Shown one piece after another: positions 61,584-64,000 of a stretch of DNA of 64,000 nucleotides (the first letter of the stretch is position 1; each line of letters begins with the position of its first letter). The translations under genes were made by a program, and so were the position numbers. The notes under the pieces are model-generated. The model saw only the letters and a program-made list of their open reading frames with translations. It made no database searches and was not told the origin of the DNA. This DNA comes from Paracamarosporium sp. OC-R06-R3 (taxonomy: Eukaryota > Ascomycota > Dothideomycetes > Pleosporales > Didymosphaeriaceae). The stretch covers positions 52,539 through 116,538 of the forward strand of contig JACVRA010000354.1 of NCBI GenBank assembly GCA_019828545.1, written 5' to 3'.

Positions 61584-63140
61584 CTAAGCTGTGATAGCAT
61601 CGATAACAGTCACCTTGGGATACACGTACGAGCCACCCTCAGTCATTTCCTCGTCAGGTCCGTACCATCGTACTGTGCACAATTAGATCTTGTCGATGTT
61701 AGAGTCAATCTGATAGCGACTTACTATTGAAGGAAAAGTTACCCCCACCGGTAGCTCCTGGAAGCCAGTTGCTAGTCCAATTCTGGGGAGGCACGATATC
61801 CGCAGGCTGGAACAAAATCTCAAAAGGCCCGTCTTGAGCATCCTCGTTGCCACCAAAATTATGCGGATAGACTAGAGAGCCATCGGAAAATGTAAGGTTT
61901 GAGCGATCGCCAAGAGCATATCGATTGAGGTCGTTGGGAATGAAAAACTGATCAGCTCCATAAGCAGTCAAGCTCCAAAAGCCCTTCTCTTTGAGCACTG
62001 GTTTTCGCGAGAACTGGAACAGTATAGCTTTGCCTTTGTCGAGAGTGTTGAATCCAGATATCATTGGGTAAACAGCTTGGTCGGACGACAAAGCAATATA
62101 TACTGTGACAGCAACCCAGTATCGAGCCTGGTAGTAGGAGTGGTAGTCTCCAATAATGCGTGGATCGTAGGTCGTCCAATTGTTGGTCATGCTATGCAAG
62201 TAGCCAGGCGTTTCCAGAAGTGCTTCAAAGGATTGGTTGGCGGCCGCAGAAGCGGCTGTCAAGTTTGTCCCTGATGGCTGAGTCCACTTGCCATTCTCAA
62301 TTCCTGCATTGATGAGGGTTTGAGCGACCCACTCCCGATCACTGGGAACCTCAGGTTGATTGAAGGAAGCCAGAGCAGCTGTAAGGTGCATCACTGCTTC
62401 ATCGCGTGAAGTACCATTGCCTCCAATGAAGTAGGGATCCTTGAAAGTCGTCAGGTTCAAGGCAGGCGCTACAGGCAGCCCAATGCGAGGAATCTTCTTG
62501 ATAGTCATGTCGTCCTGCAATTTATGCACAACCTCCAGGTCCGCTGTGCTGTTGTCGGTGACAATTCGCGCATTCACCAATCCGTACGGCGTAGGCATCC
62601 CTATCCATCCATCGTAACCTTCAGCCCCTTCTTTAAACACGCCCACATTATTCTGCTCGTAACACACTCGAAACCTTCCATGCGTGAGGTTGGAATTGCT
62701 TCCTATATTTGCAAAGTTGTTCCCGTACGCATCGTAAAAAGGGTACACACCGAAACGATCACCGAAGTCAGGCACTGTAATCTCCAGGTCGTTTGTGGAA
62801 AGATCGATGAATATAACGGTATATAACGTGTCTGCGTTTGGTCGAACAACGTACTTGTTTTCCGCACTTTGAAGTTGCCGTTGTGGAAGTTTGAAGTTTG
62901 TTGGAGTCAGGCCCGGCTGGTTTTTCACAATATCGATGTACGACAGAAGTGGATATCCGTACTGGATGATTTAGTGGAGGTGTTCAAAGGTAACAAGCGT
63001 TTCGAGGAACCAACCATATAAGCAAAGTCAAGTGCTTTTTGCCTACATTGTACATCGCACGTGGTTGCTGCTGCTGTTGTTGCTGGGAGAGCGACAGCTG
63101 CTCCCACCAGTCCTAACGCTTGGCGGAGTATGATTTTCAT
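61584..63140 (-). CDS. Secreted DUF1254/DUF1214 protein
   Basis: Three exons: 63140-63015, 62961-61725 and 61672-61584 (introns 53 and 52 bp), giving 483 residues. Residues about 1-24 are a signal peptide ending at ATTAAATT. DUF1254 follows with FAYMYGYPLLSYIDIVKNQ, ENKYVVRPNADTLYTVIFIDLSTND and FYDAYGNNFANIG. DUF1214 fills the C-terminal third with KGFWSLTAYGADQFFIPNDLNRYALGDR and the final FNIRWYGPDEEM. Several N-x-S/T sites suit secretion. Bacterial relatives are periplasmic and of unknown activity; fungal ones are expanded and uncharacterised. The last exon adds only 29 residues but restores the conserved WYGP end, supporting the splice. Confidence 0.9.
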
Positions 63141-63898
63141 TACGCTTTTTACGCCTTGAGTATTTGAAGTTGTTGGTCAGACTGAATGGGTGAGCAAAGG
63201 ACTGCTCATATAGTGGTACCAGGGAGATAAAATAGGCCGTGGCGATGGCGGATAGGAAGACTCTCCAGACTCTCCGTTTTATAAACATTTTCAGCTTTGC
63301 GAAGAACGTAGCCTGACGTCAAGCCCTGCACTAAAGTTTTGGGTAGAAGTAAGACTAGTACGTGGATTACAATCCCAAAGATGGCTTGCGCGAGGTACAT
63401 ACGAACCGTGCATAGGGGCCATGGCGTCAGGCCACCAACAAAACAAGATGATGTCCATTCACTGTGTACGCGCTTGGATTTTGGGAGGCGCAATGATGAT
63501 TGCTGAATCATTACAAGCGGAGGCATCCAGCTCGGCGTGGCTGTGATGGTAGCACGGCCGAAGAGAGCCTAACTTGTTACGGCATACTGTGCGCAGGGCT
63601 ACAAAGTGCACCGGTATGCTGAACGCGTAATATCTCTAACAAGGCAAATGAGTTGGCGACTTATGTCTAAGCCTAAAGAACAATTTCAATACACATGGAA
63701 GTTTTTAACAGAGTAAAGGGACCAATCGCGAAGCGAGTGCCGGGAGGGCAGTTGATTCTCAGTCACAGTTGACTTGTCACAAGCTTCGAGTTGTGCGCTA
63801 ACGTGTCCGTGCACCCAATGCACGGATTCAGCCAATGCACGCCGAACACCCGACGCGTCAAAACTCCCTATCTTTCAACACGCGATAACTCCACTAAT
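63141..63898. other. Intergenic region up to transposon remnant
   Basis: Promoter of the DUF1254 gene and, from about 63780, sequence that may be the left end of a pogo-like element (a CAATGCAC repeat around 63815-63842). No gene recognised. Confidence 0.4.
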
Positions 63899-64000
63899 AT
63901 GGACCCAATCCAGGCTGCGATAGATGAAATTGAATCGCGGAAACCAGGAGAAGATTTCTCGTATACGTAAGTTGCTACCAAATATGGTATCAATCGATCT
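63899..64000 (+). pseudogene. 5' end of broken pogo-like transposase (HTH psq)
   Basis: The frame from the ATG at 63899 reads MDPIQAAIDEIESRKPGEDF, the typical start of fungal pogo-family DDE transposases with a psq-type helix-turn-helix. It runs into an in-frame TAA at 63968-63970 and then continues in the same frame with VATKYGINRS, the expected next part of the helix-turn-helix. The stop lies where a Glu, Lys or Gln codon is usual, so this copy is most likely dead. The window ends here, so the rest cannot be judged. Confidence 0.65.
63899..64000 (+). mobile_element. Edge of DNA transposon relic (Tc1/mariner-pogo type)
   Basis: Inferred from the transposase start at 63899. The left terminus may lie near 63797-63801, where TAACGTGTCCGTGCACCC follows a TA, the target dinucleotide of this superfamily; the right end is outside the window. 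Confidence 0.4.

Overview
The window is nuclear DNA of a filamentous ascomycete (Pezizomycotina; probably Dothideomycetes, which is inference from gene style only). The evidence is the many short GT-AG introns (mostly 47-65 bp, with CTAAC/CTGAC-like branch sites), Zn2Cys6 regulators, a HET-domain gene, a GH6-type protein and secreted CAP and Kex2-processed proteins. I find 20 protein-coding genes, all spliced or single-exon models that close in frame, plus the start of a broken pogo-like transposase at the right edge. No rRNA, convincing tRNA or CRISPR array was seen.

Left arm (1-11.3 kb): a large Zn2Cys6 transcription factor (811-3882), then 3.8 kb without a convincing gene but with simple repeats, a 23-bp minisatellite behind a promoter-like TATA/CT tract, and a diverged ~134-bp tandem duplication; then a CAP10/GT90 glycosyltransferase and an F-box protein.

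Catabolic cluster (11.4-21.3 kb): five adjacent genes form what looks like a complete aromatic-degradation module. They are a stilbene/carotenoid-cleaving oxygenase, a 2,3-dihydroxybenzoate/gamma-resorcylate-type decarboxylase, a SnoaL-like protein, an aldehyde dehydrogenase, and a Zn2Cys6 regulator. Oxygenase and decarboxylase are divergent, as are SnoaL-like protein and dehydrogenase. Both shared promoters carry CGG-N10-CCG palindromes (13438-13453, 13481-13496, 16215-16230), and the regulator's own upstream region carries an everted repeat of the same CGGTCGT half site (18522-18545). The likely logic is cleavage of a C=C bond to aromatic aldehydes, oxidation to acids, and non-oxidative decarboxylation, under a pathway-specific Gal4-type activator.

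Middle (22-45 kb): a KDM4-like JmjN/JmjC/PHD histone demethylase, a YAG7-like RGG-box protein, a HET-domain protein, a small four-cysteine secreted protein, a secreted CAP/PR-1 protein with a Ser/Thr linker, an ArsB/CitMHS-type anion permease, and divergent from it an unrecognised membrane protein ending in four exact-spaced 25-residue repeats.

Right arm (46-64 kb): a GH6-fold protein lacking key catalytic residues, a short Zn2Cys6 protein, a probably GPI-anchored protein with three His/Cys repeats and an Asp/Glu/His tract, a 2-oxoglutarate/Fe(II) oxygenase divergent from a Fen2-type pantothenate transporter, a DHA1-type MFS transporter, a YtcJ-like amidohydrolase, a secreted DUF1254/DUF1214 protein, and a transposase remnant with an in-frame stop.
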